Part shown: piece by piece, positions 1 to 5,314 of the stretch
Numbering within the stretch: position 1 is the first letter of the stretch
Layout of the letters: every line of letters starts with the position of its first letter
Source: Sulfurovum sp.
GTDB taxonomy: Bacteria; Campylobacterota; Campylobacteria; Campylobacterales; Sulfurovaceae
NCBI GenBank assembly: GCA_003978375.1
Contig: QNZW01000162.1
Coordinates: 1-5,314 of the forward strand
DNA: 5,314 nt
Direction of reading: 5' to 3'
Translations under genes and position numbers: made by a program
The notes under the pieces: generated by a model
Seen by the model: the letters and a program-made list of their open reading frames with translations, nothing else
Told to the model about the DNA's origin: nothing
Databases searched by the model: none

Positions 1-1
1 A

Positions 2-469
2 GTACTCGCCCCTGCACTTCGTTTAGGGTGGATACGCGCTGATGCAAAACTACTAGAACCCCTCATAGCCTACAAAGAAGCCATGGACTTGCACACTTCG
101 AGCGTCACCCAGCGTATCGTATCCCATTACCTAGAGGACACGGCACATTTTGAAGCACATTTAGAACAGCTAAGAAGTACCTATAAAGAGAAAATGCTCT
201 ACTTTGCAGAGCAGTTAGACATACATCTGCCTACTTTTAAGTATAGCAAACCCAAAGGTGGCATGTTTATTTATGGTAAGTTAAAAGGCGTTGACACCAT
301 GGCACTGGTGCGACGTTGTTTGGCTCATGGTGTGGTGTTTGTACCTGGATGTGAGTTTGGTGGAGCAAAGGATGAGATACGGTTTAACTTTACACATAGT
401 AGTTTTGAAGAGATACGCGAGGGATTGGAGAGGATAAGCGCTGTTTTGGATAAGTTTGAAGCTATCTAA
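2..469 (+). CDS. PLP-dependent aminotransferase, LysN/2-aminoadipate transaminase-like, C-terminal part (5'-truncated)
   Basis: The open frame enters from the left edge and gives 155 residues to a TAA stop; the ATG at 83 is internal and not the start. The first visible residues, VLAPALRLGWI, match the segment just after the PLP-binding lysine in class I/II aminotransferases (SFSK-x-LAPGLRLGW). The lysine codon therefore probably lies at the window edge, with base 1 as its third base. Downstream are a DLHTS segment (about residues 29-33), a KPKGGMFIY segment in the small domain, a GVVFVPGCEF motif, and EIRFNF, whose Arg normally binds the substrate carboxylate. These motifs fit LysN-like transaminases better than the aminotransferase domain of MocR/GntR regulators, but the N-terminal half is outside the window, so a fused HTH domain cannot be excluded. 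The family transfers amino groups to 2-oxoacids in the cytosol; the substrate here is unknown. The next gene is 153 nt away and has its own promoter. Confidence 0.88.
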   Translation, partial: VLAPALRLGWIRADAKLLEPLIAYKEAMDLHTSSVTQRIVSHYLEDTAHFEAHLEQLRSTYKEKMLYFAEQLDIHLPTFKYSKPKGGMFIYGKLKGVDTMALVRRCLAHGVVFVPGCEFGGAKDEIRFNFTHSSFEEIREGLERISAVLDKFEAI

Positions 470-489
470 GCATTGATATTGCTTAGATA
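463..489 (+). terminator. 10-bp inverted repeat overlapping the aminotransferase stop codon; possible weak terminator
   Basis: TATCTAAGCA (463-472) and TGCTTAGATA (480-489) are perfect reverse complements with a 7-nt loop. The TAA stop (467-469) lies inside the left arm. The position at a gene end suggests a transcript-end hairpin. However, only three of the ten pairs are G-C, and no T-run follows directly; the nearest T-rich stretch is at 508-520, too far for a classical intrinsic terminator. It could instead stabilise the mRNA 3' end or be a protein-binding palindrome. The structure is seen directly; the function is inferred. Confidence 0.4.
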
Positions 490-563
490 AATAGATAGTC
501 AACCAAAATATTTTCTCTTTGAATGTTAACACCACACACACCACAAAGCAAAATAAAATAATG

Positions 564-592
564 TTGTTATACTTCAATTTAAATGATATAAT
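564..592 (+). promoter_or_regulatory. sigma70-type promoter with extended -10, driving queH
   Basis: A perfect TATAAT hexamer at 587-592 is preceded by TG at 584-585, giving the extended -10 form TGnTATAAT. A 4/6 match to the -35 consensus, TTGTTA, lies at 564-569 with the ideal 17-nt spacer. Initiation about 7 nt downstream of the -10 would begin near 599 and leave a leader of only about 24 nt before the queH ATG. Such a leader has room for a ribosome binding site but not for a riboswitch. In Campylobacterota the -35 is often weak and the -10 dominant, which fits. Confidence 0.75.
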
Positions 593-612
593 TTATAGTA
601 TAAAACATCATT

Positions 613-616
613 GGAG
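613..616 (+). promoter_or_regulatory. ribosome binding site that fixes the queH start at ATG 623
   Basis: GGAG at 613-616 lies 6 nt before the ATG at 623, the normal Shine-Dalgarno distance. An in-frame TTG at 611 could also open the frame, but using it would place this GGAG inside the coding sequence and leave no ribosome binding site upstream. The ATG also starts the protein directly at the conserved MLVHICC motif of QueH. Confidence 0.8.
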
Positions 617-622
617 AATTTC

Positions 623-1702
623 ATGCTTGTGCATATATGTTGTAGTGTTGATAGTCACTATTTTTTACAAAAACTCCAATCTGAGTATCCAAACGAAAAA
701 TTAATAGGTTTTTTTTATGATCCTAATATACATCCGTATTCAGAATATTATTTGCGACTTCTTGATGTAAAACGTTCTTGTAACATGCTTGGGATTGAAC
801 TCATAGAGGGGGAGTATGATGTGGAAAATTGGCTCAATGCAGTACGTGGATTAGAGCATGAACCTGAAAAAGGTTCACGCTGTAGTGTCTGCTTTGATAG
901 ACGGTTTGAAGTCTCTGCAAAAAAGGCTGCCACGCTAGGCGAAAGCACGTTTACCTCTACCCTGCTCACCAGCCCTAAAAAATCACTCAAACAACTCCAA
1001 ATGGCAGGAGAAGCATTGGCTCAAAAAGAAAATATCACATTTGTGGCACCTGATTATAGAAAAGCCTCTGGTACACAAGAACAAAATATTTTGGCAAAAA
1101 AAGATGCATTGTATAGACAAGATTATTGTGGATGTTTGTTTGGGCTTACTATGCAAAGAGAACAACAAGACAAACTAGCAGATGAGCTTTTTCTTCCTAT
1201 ATCGGCACAAATACAGCCAGAATCTATAGAAGAGCGTATAGAAATGTATGAAAAACGCTGGGAATATGAAACCCAAAATATCCCCTACAAAATCATCAAA
1301 AATCGTTTTTTAAATTGGCGTTTGATGTCTGGGTATGTGCGTGTACATAAAGAAGTTGTACCTACACATATTTTACCCTATTCTACACTCAAAAAAAGCT
1401 ATACACGAGGCAAAATAGCGTATAAAATAGAGCCTATACATTATATGAATCGTGACGAAGTTTGTTTGATGTCATTGTTTGATTATAATAGATTGATGCA
1501 AACAAAATATACAAGCGTTAAAACATTGATGTTTGACCCTCCTGCCTTTGATAAAGAGGTGGCTTTGCGTGAACAGTTGGGCTTTGGGATATATGATCTT
1601 TCTACTATCATTATTATTGATGAAATACCTACAAAAAAAATAGAAATACTTTATCAAAGTAAAACCTATGATGATGTAAAAGAAAGATTAGTAAAACTAT
1701 AA
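623..1702 (+). CDS. queH: Epoxyqueuosine reductase QueH, long form with C-terminal extension
   Basis: The product is 359 residues from ATG 623. QueH (formerly DUF208) removes the epoxide oxygen of epoxyqueuosine in tRNA, the last step of queuosine synthesis, and is a non-homologous alternative to cobalamin-dependent QueG. It carries a [4Fe-4S] cluster and an adjacent iron. Family marks are LVHICC (Cys6, Cys7), GFFYDPNIHPYSEY, GLEHEPEKGSRC (Cys87, with Cys90 in RCSVCF), FTSTLLTSPKK, and YRQDYCGC (Cys169, Cys171). The N-terminal motif is CCSVDS, with Asp10 where many members have a third Cys (CCAPC). The catalytic module ends near residue 180. The remaining 180 or so residues have no motif I can assign, and many QueH proteins stop at about 180-220 residues. 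From memory, Campylobacter and Helicobacter homologues are similarly long, so this is probably a lineage form. The gene has its own promoter and ends 59 nt before fabZ. Confidence 0.92.
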   Translation: MLVHICCSVDSHYFLQKLQSEYPNEKLIGFFYDPNIHPYSEYYLRLLDVKRSCNMLGIELIEGEYDVENWLNAVRGLEHEPEKGSRCSVCFDRRFEVSAKKAATLGESTFTSTLLTSPKKSLKQLQMAGEALAQKENITFVAPDYRKASGTQEQNILAKKDALYRQDYCGCLFGLTMQREQQDKLADELFLPISAQIQPESIEERIEMYEKRWEYETQNIPYKIIKNRFLNWRLMSGYVRVHKEVVPTHILPYSTLKKSYTRGKIAYKIEPIHYMNRDEVCLMSLFDYNRLMQTKYTSVKTLMFDPPAFDKEVALREQLGFGIYDLSTIIIIDEIPTKKIEILYQSKTYDDVKERLVKL

Positions 1703-1725
1703 CCAATTTTTTACCAATCTTTAGA

Positions 1726-1731
1726 TAGAAT
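1726..1731 (+). promoter_or_regulatory. candidate -10 element upstream of fabZ
   Basis: TAGAAT at 1726-1731 matches the -10 consensus at five of six positions and lies in the 59-nt gap before fabZ, after a T-rich stretch at 1707-1712. No convincing -35 hexamer is present at the usual distance, which is common for Campylobacterota housekeeping promoters. No terminator separates queH from fabZ, so the operon could also be reached by read-through from the queH promoter. Confidence 0.35.
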
Positions 1732-1750
1732 ATCCAAAATTGTTATTGAA

Positions 1751-1754
1751 AAGG
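1751..1754 (+). promoter_or_regulatory. ribosome binding site supporting the fabZ GTG start
   Basis: AAGG at 1751-1754 sits 7 nt before the GTG at 1762. No in-frame ATG is available near the expected N-terminus, and starting at the GTG gives the normal family length, so the site decides in favour of the non-ATG start. Confidence 0.6.
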
Positions 1755-1761
1755 TTTTCTC

Positions 1762-2211
1762 GTGCTTTATAATGTTGTCGAAATTCAAGAAATTTTACCT
1801 CATAGATATCCCTTCCTTTTGGTAGATAGGATTACAGACTTAAAAAAAGGTGAATATATTGAGGGATTTAAAAATATATCTATCTCAGAACCTGTATTTC
1901 AAGGGCATTTTCCTGATCATCCTATTTATCCTGGTGTTATGATTATAGAGGGGATGGCACAAGCAGGTGGTGTATTGGCATTTAAGAGTATGACAAATGC
2001 TTCTCGAGAAGAGATAGCCAACAAAGTAGTCTATTTTATGAGTATCGATAAAGCTAAATTTAGATCACCTGTTACACCAGGTGATCAACTTGTTTACAAA
2101 ATCAATGTACTTAAAAATAGAGGTGCCGTATGGCAACTTGATGCCAAAGCCTATGTAGATGATAAGGTCGTAGCACAAGCAGAGCTTAAAGCTATGATTG
2201 TAGATAAATAG
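1762..2211 (+). CDS. fabZ: 3-hydroxyacyl-[acyl-carrier-protein] dehydratase FabZ
   Basis: The product is 149 residues (E. coli FabZ has 151) and starts at GTG. FabZ is a cytosolic hot-dog-fold enzyme that dehydrates (3R)-hydroxyacyl-ACP to trans-2-enoyl-ACP in type II fatty-acid synthesis. Diagnostic sequence includes [13 protein letters not shown] at residues 11-23, then [23 protein letters not shown] from residue 48. The catalytic pair is His49 and Glu63. [11 protein letters not shown] near residues 100-110 is the second conserved family block. FabZ and LpxA share the substrate 3-hydroxyacyl-ACP, so their linkage couples membrane fatty-acid flow to lipid A synthesis; lpxA starts 7 nt later. 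The codons for residues 101-109 contain a perfect 9-bp inverted repeat (listed separately). FabA is unlikely: it is longer and lacks this active-site context. Confidence 0.97.
   Translation: MLYNVVEIQEILPHRYPFLLVDRITDLKKGEYIEGFKNISISEPVFQGHFPDHPIYPGVMIIEGMAQAGGVLAFKSMTNASREEIANKVVYFMSIDKAKFRSPVTPGDQLVYKINVLKNRGAVWQLDAKAYVDDKVVAQAELKAMIVDK
2063..2086 (+). repeat. perfect 9-bp inverted repeat inside fabZ
   Basis: GATCACCTG (2063-2071) and CAGGTGATC (2078-2086) are exact reverse complements around a 6-nt loop, TTACAC. With five G-C pairs in a nine-pair stem it is one of the stronger hairpins I could spot in this AT-rich window. It falls on codons for the conserved SPVTPGD block, so protein constraint explains part of it. 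No T-run follows, so it is not an intrinsic terminator. Any role in mRNA stability or translation is inference. Confidence 0.5.
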
Positions 2212-2218
2212 GTTTTAT

Positions 2219-3019
2219 ATGTCATTTATTCATCCCTCAGCAGTTATAGAAGATGGTGCCATTTTAGGAGACAATGTCTCTGTTGGTCCATTTGTCTATA
2301 TTGGTTCACGTGTCATTTTGGGTGACAATACTACTATCGCTTCTCACGCCGTGATAGAAGGCAAAACAACCATTGGTAAAAACAATCGTATTTTTTCACA
2401 CGCTGCTGTAGGCACGATACCACAAGATTTAAAATTTAATGGTGAAGAAGTAGAACTCATTATCGGTGACAATAATATTATCAGAGAGTTTACCTTGATT
2501 AACCCCGGTACAAAAGGTGGCGGGTCTGTTACTAAAATTGGCAATGGAAATCTTCTTATGGGGTATGTACATTTAGGGCATGATGTGATTATGGGAGATA
2601 ATTGTATTTTAGCCAATGGTGCAACACTCGCAGGACATGTGGAGCTTGGCAATCATGTATTTATTGGTGGGTTGACACCTATACATCAGTTTGTGCACAT
2701 AGGTGATCATGCGACTGTCGCAGGTGCAAGTGCCCTCTCTCAAGATGTACCACCTTATTGTTTGGCAGAAGGTAATCGTGCTTATTTAAGGGGTTTAAAT
2801 CTTGTGGGTCTTCGTAGAAGTATGGAGAGAGAAGATATTAATGCACTCAAAGTTGCCTATAGAGAACTTTTTGAGCAAGATAAGCCACTTCAGAGTGTGG
2901 CAAAAGATCTTTTTGAGAGATCAACATCTGAAAAAGTAAAAAGACTTTGTGAATTTATAAAAACATCTAAAAGAGGAATACCTTTTAAAAGAACAAAAAA
3001 AAGTGAGGAAAAGCAATGA
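2219..3019 (+). CDS. lpxA: Acyl-[ACP]--UDP-N-acetylglucosamine O-acyltransferase LpxA
   Basis: The product is 266 residues (E. coli LpxA has 262). LpxA is a cytosolic homotrimer that transfers a 3-hydroxyacyl chain from ACP to the glucosamine 3-position of UDP-GlcNAc, the first step of lipid A synthesis. Residues 1 to about 190 form hexapeptide repeats of a left-handed beta helix; the rest is the helical C-terminal domain. By alignment with E. coli from memory, the catalytic base is His121 (E. coli His125) in GHDV. Lys72, His118, His140, His156 and Arg200 match Lys76, His122, His144, His160 and Arg204. Gly169 matches the chain-length residue Gly173, which favours long chains such as C14 over C10. 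E. coli His99-Arg100 is replaced by Asn95-Pro96 in LINPGT. The ribosome binding site is weak: AGG (2210-2212) overlaps the fabZ stop codon, suggesting coupling. The gene end overlaps clpX by 4 nt. Confidence 0.97.
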   Translation: MSFIHPSAVIEDGAILGDNVSVGPFVYIGSRVILGDNTTIASHAVIEGKTTIGKNNRIFSHAAVGTIPQDLKFNGEEVELIIGDNNIIREFTLINPGTKGGGSVTKIGNGNLLMGYVHLGHDVIMGDNCILANGATLAGHVELGNHVFIGGLTPIHQFVHIGDHATVAGASALSQDVPPYCLAEGNRAYLRGLNLVGLRRSMEREDINALKVAYRELFEQDKPLQSVAKDLFERSTSEKVKRLCEFIKTSKRGIPFKRTKKSEEKQ

Positions 3020-4239
3020 TAAAAAAAGCATGTAGCTTTTGTGAAACGCAAGAGAGTGAAGAGAATCCTCTTATTGCCGGAGAGAATGCTTATATTTGCT
3101 CTAATTGTGTGATTTCAGCGTATAAAATTTTATTTGGGGAAGAGGAACAAGAAGAGGATTATGGAGATATAGAGTCACATACACTCTATACGCCAAAAGA
3201 GATTGATACGATGTTAAGTGAATATGTCATAGGACAAGAAAAAGCAAAAAAGACACTCTCTGTGGCAGTCTATAATCATTATAAACGTATTTTTAGAGAT
3301 GATATAGAGAACAATGATACACAGATTGCAAAATCAAATGTTTTGCTTATTGGACCTACGGGTTCGGGTAAAACCCTTCTTGCTCAGACCATTGCTAGAT
3401 TTTTAAATGTGCCTATTGCTATAGCAGATGCGACAAATCTTACAGAAGCTGGGTATGTAGGAGAAGATGTTGAAAATATTTTAACCAAACTTCTTATGGC
3501 AGCAGATGGTGACCCCGTACGTGCAGAGCAAGGCATAGTCTTTATTGATGAAGTAGACAAAATTGCTCGTATGGGTGAAAACCGTTCGATTACTCGTGAT
3601 GTTTCAGGTGAAGGTGTGCAACAAGCTTTGCTTAAATTGATTGAGGGTTCTATTGTAAATATTCCACCAAAAGGTGGACGCAAACATCCTAATCAAGATT
3701 TTATACAAATTGATACCTCTAATATTTTATTTATATGTGGGGGTGCATTTGATGGATTAAATGAGATTATCCAACGAAGACTAGGTGCAAATACACTTGG
3801 TTTTGGACAACAAAAACGTTCTAAAAAAGAAGAAGATAATTTATTACATATGGTTGAGCCAGATGATTTGGTTACTTATGGACTTATTCCTGAGCTTATT
3901 GGGCGTCTGCATGTTATTGCAACATTGGGTGAAATTTCTGAAAAAGATATGGTTCGTATACTACTAGAGCCTAAGAACTCTTTAGTAAAACAGTATCAAA
4001 AACTGTTTGCAATAGACAATGTAGAGCTAAATTTTGACAATGATGCTTTAGTGTTGATTGCAAAACAAGCGATAGAAAGAAAAACAGGTGCACGTGGATT
4101 ACGTTCTATACTTGAAGAGATACTTTTAGATATTATGTATGAATTACCAGAACTTAGTGGCTATAAAGTGGTCATTACCAATGAGGTAGTTCAATCGGGT
4201 ATAAAACCTTTATATATTAAAAATAAAAAAACAGCTTAA
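3016..4239 (+). CDS. clpX: ATP-dependent Clp protease ATP-binding subunit ClpX
   Basis: The product is 407 residues, slightly shorter than E. coli ClpX (424). ClpX is a cytosolic AAA+ hexamer that unfolds tagged proteins and feeds them to ClpP. The N-terminal zinc-binding domain has Cys6, Cys9, Cys28 and Cys31 (CSFC and CSNC), followed by an acidic linker at 41-53. AAA+ features are Walker A GPTGSGKT (113-120), pore loop GYVG (146-149), Walker B IVFIDE (174-179), the RKH pore loop (222-224), the ClpP-contacting loop as LGF (261-263, IGF in E. coli), the arginine finger in LIPELIGR (Arg297), and sensor 2 GARGLR (358-363). Presence of the zinc domain and the LGF loop separates it from HslU. The ATG overlaps the lpxA stop as ATGA, and GAGGAAA at 3005-3011 is a good ribosome binding site inside lpxA. 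No clpP lies alongside. Confidence 0.98.
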   Translation: MIKKACSFCETQESEENPLIAGENAYICSNCVISAYKILFGEEEQEEDYGDIESHTLYTPKEIDTMLSEYVIGQEKAKKTLSVAVYNHYKRIFRDDIENNDTQIAKSNVLLIGPTGSGKTLLAQTIARFLNVPIAIADATNLTEAGYVGEDVENILTKLLMAADGDPVRAEQGIVFIDEVDKIARMGENRSITRDVSGEGVQQALLKLIEGSIVNIPPKGGRKHPNQDFIQIDTSNILFICGGAFDGLNEIIQRRLGANTLGFGQQKRSKKEEDNLLHMVEPDDLVTYGLIPELIGRLHVIATLGEISEKDMVRILLEPKNSLVKQYQKLFAIDNVELNFDNDALVLIAKQAIERKTGARGLRSILEEILLDIMYELPELSGYKVVITNEVVQSGIKPLYIKNKKTA

Positions 4240-4263
4240 TAAAGCACAAAAGGAAGTAAAAAC

Positions 4264-5298
4264 ATGTTTAAAAGATTATTGGGCATATTTTCTAATGATT
4301 TAGCCATTGACTTAGGAACAGCAAATACGATTGTACTCGTAAAAGGACAAGGTATTTGTATTAATGAACCTTCGGTGGTTGCTATTCAGTATGATAAACA
4401 TGGACAAGAACATATCTTAGCTGTAGGACAAGAAGCAAAAGATATGGTAGGTAAGACACCTGGCAATATAAAAGCAATTCGTCCTATGAAAGATGGAGTC
4501 ATCGCAGATTTTGAAGTGACTGAAATGATGATTCGTTATTTTATTGAAAAAGCCCACAAAAGAAAAGGGTTTTTCTCTCCACGTATTATTATTTGTGTGC
4601 CTTATGGACTTACACAAGTAGAAAGACGTGCGGTAAAAGATTCTGCAGAAAATGCAGGTGCACGTTATGTTTATCTTATAGAAGAGCCTATGGCAGCAGC
4701 GATTGGTGCAGGTATCCCTATTAAAGATCCAAATGGTAACCTCATTGTTGATATCGGAGGTGGAACCACAGAGATAGGGGTAACATCTCTTGGTGGCTTG
4801 GTACAAAGTAAATCTATTCGTGTTGCAGGGGATCATATCGATCAAGCCATTGTAGATTATATTAAAAAGAATTTTAACTTACTTATTGGTGACCGTGTCG
4901 CTGAAGAGCTTAAAATCAAGATTGGTACAGCTGTGCCTCTTGAGGAAGAATTGAGTACAACGGTACGTGGTAGAGATCAACTTGAAGGAAGCCTTGCAGC
5001 CATAGAAATTACTTCTGAACACATTAGAGCAGCGATTAAAGATTCACTTGAAGAGATTATCAATGCTTTACAATCTGTGTTGGAGCAAACGCCTCCTGAA
5101 CTTGCAGGTGACATTGTAGAAAATGGTATTGTACTCACCGGAGGAGGTGCTCTTATTAGAGGATTGGACAGATATCTTTCAGACGTGGTGAAAATCCCCG
5201 TTTATATAGCAGAGGATCCTTTACTTGCAGTAGCGCATGGTACAGGAAAAGCGCTTGATGAAATAGATTTACTCCAACAAACAGCTTATGAAGACTAG
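4264..5298 (+). CDS. mreB: Rod-shape-determining protein MreB
   Basis: The product is 344 residues, the usual length. MreB is a bacterial actin that forms membrane-bound filaments and positions the elongasome (MreC, MreD, RodA, PBP2) for sidewall peptidoglycan synthesis. The start MFKRLLGIF is a short amphipathic segment of the type that anchors MreB to the inner membrane. Actin-fold motifs are phosphate-1 DLGTANT (16-22), the conserved IRPMKDGVIADF block, ERRAVKDSAENAGAR from residue 120, the IEEPMAAAIGAG connecting loop with Glu140, phosphate-2 VDIGGGTTE (162-170), and the adenosine motif LTGGGALI (291-298). AGGA at 4251-4254 lies 9 nt before the ATG. It starts 24 nt after clpX with no terminator between, so it is probably co-transcribed. 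It is complete and shows no sign of damage. The more divergent paralogue Mbl is less likely, since this copy heads the mre cluster. Confidence 0.98.
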   Translation: MFKRLLGIFSNDLAIDLGTANTIVLVKGQGICINEPSVVAIQYDKHGQEHILAVGQEAKDMVGKTPGNIKAIRPMKDGVIADFEVTEMMIRYFIEKAHKRKGFFSPRIIICVPYGLTQVERRAVKDSAENAGARYVYLIEEPMAAAIGAGIPIKDPNGNLIVDIGGGTTEIGVTSLGGLVQSKSIRVAGDHIDQAIVDYIKKNFNLLIGDRVAEELKIKIGTAVPLEEELSTTVRGRDQLEGSLAAIEITSEHIRAAIKDSLEEIINALQSVLEQTPPELAGDIVENGIVLTGGGALIRGLDRYLSDVVKIPVYIAEDPLLAVAHGTGKALDEIDLLQQTAYED

Positions 5299-5314
5299 AT
5301 CTATAACGTTTATT
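5288..5314 (+). CDS. mreC: Probable start of mreC (first nine codons, runs off the window)
   Basis: An ATG at 5288, inside the last codons of mreB but in another frame, opens a frame reading MKTRSITFI to the window end with no stop. MreC directly follows MreB in most rod-shaped bacteria and in this phylum. Its usual N-terminus is a few basic residues followed by a membrane helix, which fits Lys2, Arg4 and then hydrophobic residues. The overlap with mreB would be 11 nt. There is no clear Shine-Dalgarno sequence upstream, so translation would rely on coupling to mreB termination. Only nine codons are visible, so the call rests mainly on position; the real start could lie beyond the window. Confidence 0.5.

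Noticed and set aside
1..120. GC-rich 5' end of the aminotransferase as a sign of horizontal transfer
   Set aside because: By hand count bases 1-120 are about 52% G+C, but bases 181-240 of the same gene are about 35%, like the rest of the window. The shift is local and too short to support transfer.
529..548. CA-rich tract as a repeat or binding site
   Set aside because: It is short, imperfect low-complexity sequence with no dyad symmetry and no second copy in the window.
281..577. 98-residue minus-strand open frame across the aminotransferase end and the intergenic region
   Set aside because: It overlaps well-supported coding sequence and the queH promoter side, has no recognisable family features, and its composition is that of reverse-translated AT-rich DNA.
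611..613. TTG as the queH start, giving a 363-residue protein
   Set aside because: The GGAG ribosome binding site at 613-616 would lie inside the coding sequence, and the family's conserved N-terminus begins at the ATG at 623.
593..622. preQ1 riboswitch in front of queH
   Set aside because: With initiation near 599 the leader is only about 24 nt, too short for the aptamer, and no pseudoknot-like pairing is visible.
709..716. T8 tract in queH (with A7 at 1096-1102 and A8 at 2995-3002) as phase-variation or slippage sites
   Set aside because: The tracts are short, the frames are intact, and they encode conserved Phe-Phe-Tyr or ordinary Lys codons. Such runs are expected in an AT-rich genome, and phase variation in this phylum typically uses longer G/C runs.
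4417..4845. 142-residue open frame on the minus strand inside mreB
   Set aside because: It lies fully antisense to the strongly conserved mreB gene, has a cysteine-rich composition with no recognisable motif, and no ribosome binding site evidence. It is a coding shadow.
1..5314. Mobile element, CRISPR array, toxin-antitoxin or defence system
   Set aside because: No transposase, integrase, spaced direct repeats, terminal inverted repeats or known defence domain appears in either strand. The gene content is conserved core metabolism and cell shape.

Overview
The window reads as ordinary AT-rich chromosomal core sequence from a member of the Campylobacterota (the former Epsilonproteobacteria; possibly a Sulfurimonas/Sulfurovum-like environmental lineage, but the genus cannot be fixed from this sequence). 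The main reason is the gene order fabZ-lpxA-clpX-mreB-(mreC), which I recall as characteristic of this phylum: Campylobacter jejuni Cj0273-Cj0277, and Helicobacter pylori HP1376-HP1372 in the reverse numerical direction. A long QueH with a CCSVDS motif and an LpxA with an LINPGT motif point the same way. All genes are on the + strand.

Layout. (1) Bases 2-469 hold the C-terminal 155 residues of a fold-type-I PLP aminotransferase of the LysN (2-aminoadipate transaminase)-like group; the window edge falls at about the PLP-lysine codon. (2) Bases 470-622 are non-coding. They hold a 10-bp inverted repeat that overlaps the aminotransferase stop codon, a CA-rich tract, and a well-formed sigma70-type promoter with an extended -10. 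(3) Bases 623-1702 encode a long epoxyqueuosine reductase QueH, with a catalytic N-terminal half and an extra C-terminal half of about 180 residues. (4) Bases 1762-5298 form a tight operon: fabZ (GTG start), lpxA, clpX and mreB. The spacings are 7 nt, a 4-nt ATGA overlap, and 24 nt. (5) The first nine codons of what is probably mreC overlap the mreB end and run off the window.

How the genes fit together. FabZ makes trans-2-enoyl-ACP in fatty-acid elongation and competes with LpxA for the same 3-hydroxyacyl-ACP pool. LpxA uses that pool for the first step of lipid A synthesis. MreB, with MreC, guides sidewall peptidoglycan synthesis. ClpX, the unfoldase of ClpXP, sits between the lipid A and cell-shape genes and is translationally coupled to lpxA. 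The operon therefore combines outer-membrane lipid supply, cell-shape control and regulated proteolysis. QueH acts separately in tRNA queuosine modification and has its own promoter.

I found no mobile element, CRISPR array, tRNA, rRNA or riboswitch, and no convincing new system. The points most worth checking are the QueH C-terminal extension and cluster-ligand variation, the LpxA active-site substitution (Asn95-Pro96 where E. coli has His99-Arg100), and the overlapping mreC start.
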